DNA from: PLanc-01 sp034678485
GTDB taxonomy: Bacteria; Planctomycetota; Phycisphaerae; Sedimentisphaerales; Anaerobacaceae
Length of the DNA stretch: 64,000 bases
Direction: 5' to 3'
NCBI GenBank assembly: GCA_034678485.1
Contig: JAXDBU010000073.1
Location: 1-64,000, forward strand
The notes beneath the pieces are model-generated. The model had not been told where the DNA came from and ran no database searches. It saw only the letters and a list, made by a program, of their open reading frames with translations. The translations under genes were made by a program, and so were the position numbers. Shown piece after piece: positions 61,956-64,000 of this stretch; position 1 is the stretch's first letter, and every line of letters starts with the position of its first letter.

Positions 61956-63105
61956 GACTCACTCTCCTTCCCGTCTTGGCCGATTCCATCGCTCCTTCCA
62001 ACACCTGCATGGCCTTCATGCCGTCATAGAAACTCGGCTCGACCTTTCCCCCCTTCGCGATCGCAGAAACGAAATCGACGACCGCATGGTGGAACTCATG
62101 CTCATACCCAATGATGTGGCCCGGTGGCCACCAGTTCGCGACGTATTGATGTACGGATTCCGTGGCGAGGATCGTCTTGAATCCCTGTGCACAGACGGGA
62201 TCCTCGCGGCTGAACACCTCAAGCTCGTTCATCCGCTCGAAATTGAACGTCAGGCTCCCCTTGCTCCCATAGATCTCAAAGTAGTTGTAGTTCTTCCGAC
62301 CCGGAGCGAATCTCGTGGCATCGAAGGAGCCGAGGGCGCCGTTCTCGAAACCCACGACCAGAAAGGCGGCGTCTTCAACCGTGACCTTGCCCTTCTTCTT
62401 CTGGGCGGTCTTTGCAGAGAACGCGGTGGGGCCTCCCGCCTCAGCCACGGGCCGCTCCTCGATGAAGTTCGTCATCATTGCAGCCACCGTGACGATTTCG
62501 CCGACGAGGTATCGAGCCAGATCGACGCTGTGGGAATTGAGGTCGAAGTGGGGACCTGCGCCGGCGCGCTCCCGCTGCAACTGCCAGACCAGAGGGAATT
62601 CAGGATCGACGATCCAATCCTGCAGGTACGCCCCTCGCCAATGGAAGATCCGGCCGATCTTGCCCTCCTCGATCAACTGTTTCGCCAGGCGAACTGCAGG
62701 ACACCGGCGGTAGTTGTGATTGAGGTAGTGCACGACCCCGCTGCCCTCTGCGGCATCGTACATTGCCTTGGCTTGCTCGGCACTCAGGGCGATAGGCTTC
62801 TCGCAGAAGACGTGTTTGCCCGCCTTTGCCGCCGCCACGGCCATATCCCGGTGGAGGTCCGTCGGCACACAGATATCGATGATGTCGATGTCTTTCCGCG
62901 CCACCAGCTTGTGCCAATCGGTCTCCGTCTCCTCCCACCCCCACGTGGCGGCATACTGCTTCGCCGCCGACTCATTGTTGTCACAGATGACCTTCAGGAC
63001 CGGCTCAGCGCCCAGGTTGAAAAAGCGTTTGGCATTTGCCCAGGCATTGCTGTGCGCTTTGCCCATGAAGCCGCCGCCGATCATGCCGACATTCAATTTG
63101 CCCAT
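61948..63105 (-). CDS. Gfo/Idh/MocA-family oxidoreductase (cytoplasmic)
   Basis: 385 residues. Rossmann motif VGMIGGGFMGKAHSNAW and the family Lys in FCEKPIALS; YEIYGSKGSL-like YFEIYGSKGSL in the C-terminal domain. Unlike the one at 31131 it has no Tat signal. Probably oxidises an inositol- or sugar-type substrate with NAD(P). I use the ATG at 63105 (AGGAG nine bases upstream) and drop 32 codons of earlier open frame that overlap the previous gene. Its stop is within the start region of the dehydrogenase gene. Confidence 0.93.
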   Translation of the reverse strand: MGKLNVGMIGGGFMGKAHSNAWANAKRFFNLGAEPVLKVICDNNESAAKQYAATWGWEETETDWHKLVARKDIDIIDICVPTDLHRDMAVAAAKAGKHVFCEKPIALSAEQAKAMYDAAEGSGVVHYLNHNYRRCPAVRLAKQLIEEGKIGRIFHWRGAYLQDWIVDPEFPLVWQLQRERAGAGPHFDLNSHSVDLARYLVGEIVTVAAMMTNFIEERPVAEAGGPTAFSAKTAQKKKGKVTVEDAAFLVVGFENGALGSFDATRFAPGRKNYNYFEIYGSKGSLTFNFERMNELEVFSREDPVCAQGFKTILATESVHQYVANWWPPGHIIGYEHEFHHAVVDFVSAIAKGGKVEPSFYDGMKAMQVLEGAMESAKTGRRVSLA

Positions 63106-63154
63106 ACTCTTACGCTCCTGTTCTGGCTTCACGTATCCGCTGTGCGGACGATCC

Positions 63155-64000
63155 TCAAAGCCGTTCCGTCTCGAGATCGAATATCTTTCCCATGAACTCA
63201 ATCTCCGTCGCCCATTTCCCGGAGAGCAGGCACTGGTGATGGGAGCAGGCCCGCGCCATCAACCGATGCCCGTCCGACACCCGGATCACGCCGCCGTTGC
63301 GACAATCGGAGTTGGCATACTGTGCGTACTGCTCGAGGACGCCGTCGATGACGATCATTCTGTTCAGGGTCGGGTCCAGTTTGGCCATGGTCGTCGGCCC
63401 CAGCGGCATTCGCGCGTCGATCGCCGTGGCGTTCTGGTCGACGATGGCCAGCACCTTCGGTCGAAGCGTCCATTCGGTTGCCTGGGAGCTTGGCACGACG
63501 CCCAGATACCCACAATGCGCCACGAGCAGGCAGTTATCCGGGTCTTCCACCTTCGGAAACGAGTCGATCCGCTCATGCTTCAACGGCGCCATCCCCATCA
63601 GCGACGGATAGATATTCGTCATCATGATCGGCGCACGCAGGCAATGGTGGGCGAGGTATTTCGTCAGCAGACTCATCGTGTCTGCCTCGCATCCCCAAAC
63701 GATTTGCTTCTCTCGGAAGAGCAGGTCCCATGCCAGGCAAGGCGTCGTATCGCTATAGCGAGACTCATTCAGGCAGTTGATCCCGATGCCCTTGACGGCC
63801 GGGTCCGCCTCCACCTCTTCCCGGGCCGCGAGATACACCTTCAGTGCACTATCGAGTGCCCGCTCGCTGACCCCTTCCGTCTTCAGGTTCCAGTCCTTGC
63901 GAACCGCTTTGGCCTGCCGATCCGGGATCTCCTTGGCCTTGGCGCCGAACTCCTTGAAGCTCTTCTTGACAATCGTGACACCGAACTTGTCCTTGATCCG
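63155..64000 (-). CDS. L-fucose/L-arabinose isomerase-like protein, 5' end outside the window
   Basis: 282 codons are visible; the frame stays open to the right edge, so the start is missing. The visible part (GINCLNESRYSDTTPCLAWD, WGCEADTMSLLTKYLAHHCL, PIMMTNIYPSLMG, SDGHRLMARACSHHQCLLSG) resembles the C-terminal half of fucose isomerase-type proteins, which turn an aldose into a ketose with Mn2+. Glu and Asp residues of NESRYSD and CEADT are metal-site candidates. It lies 49 bases before the Gfo/Idh gene as the first visible gene of the operon. The exact sugar is not known. Confidence 0.75.
   Translation of the reverse strand, partial: RIKDKFGVTIVKKSFKEFGAKAKEIPDRQAKAVRKDWNLKTEGVSERALDSALKVYLAAREEVEADPAVKGIGINCLNESRYSDTTPCLAWDLLFREKQIVWGCEADTMSLLTKYLAHHCLRAPIMMTNIYPSLMGMAPLKHERIDSFPKVEDPDNCLLVAHCGYLGVVPSSQATEWTLRPKVLAIVDQNATAIDARMPLGPTTMAKLDPTLNRMIVIDGVLEQYAQYANSDCRNGGVIRVSDGHRLMARACSHHQCLLSGKWATEIEFMGKIFDLETERL

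Noticed and set aside
59814..62114. 766-codon plus-strand open frame over kinase and dehydrogenase genes
   Set aside because: Antisense shadow of two genes with full catalytic motifs.

Overview
The window looks like chromosomal DNA from a high-GC, carbohydrate-degrading planctomycete, most likely near the Phycisphaerae/Sedimentisphaerales. This is inferred from gene content; no rRNA or marker gene is present. Supporting signs are dockerin-like modules with the D-x-N-x-D-G...L-x-E-x-W-G pattern behind PD40 propellers, large exported CARDB/beta-helix proteins, a protein ending in an LYGDGHIEYV (H-X9-DG-like) tail, a Tat-exported Gfo/Idh oxidoreductase, and many glycan-degrading enzymes without SusC/SusD. 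No rRNA, tRNA or CRISPR array was seen.

Layout. 1-8.3 kb: a cut-off surface protein, a small membrane protein, TypA, and a BlaI-type repressor with a clear double operator, followed by a truncated M56 (BlaR1-like) membrane protein and a coupled downstream gene. 8.6-13.6 kb: a GH51 arabinofuranosidase followed by a DctP/Q/M TRAP transporter. 14-21.4 kb: a repeat lipoprotein, Nudix hydrolase and EamA permease, a possible restriction-modification pair of lower GC, a GapN-like dehydrogenase and a creatinase-like M24 protein. 21.9-34.1 kb: a polysaccharide locus with GH127, a GH106-like enzyme, GH172, CE15 and a Tat-exported oxidoreductase, interrupted by a SEC-C protein and a lone Clp-N protein.

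34-42 kb (minus strand) looks like one regulatory and metabolic unit. A sensor kinase and a sigma-54 activator are followed by a near-consensus sigma-54 promoter that reads into a small Cys-rich protein, glutamate dehydrogenase and a large fusion of sensor, PEP-synthase-type ATP-grasp and nucleotidyltransferase domains. The N-terminal sensor of the fusion resembles that of the kinase.

42-48.3 kb holds three tandem PD40-dockerin paralogues with different C-termini (LamG, none, thioredoxin-like) and an exported tail-collar-like protein with a 9-residue HxH repeat. A 14-nt palindrome sits at the same distance upstream of two of the paralogues. 48.4-54.4 kb is a rhamnose-related group (RhaT, rhamnose mutarotase, UroD-like protein, GH38-like enzyme). 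54.3-64 kb is a tightly packed minus-strand operon of ten genes (FucI-like isomerase, Gfo/Idh, Zn-dehydrogenase, FGGY kinase, exported TIM barrel, divergent shikimate-dehydrogenase-like protein, cupin isomerase, 2-hydroxyacid dehydrogenase, KDPG aldolase, UlaG-like lactonase). It probably catabolises a deoxy-sugar or sugar acid to pyruvate by a route I cannot match to a known pathway.

The strongest candidates for something undescribed are the sigma-54/GDH/fusion unit and the ten-gene sugar operon.
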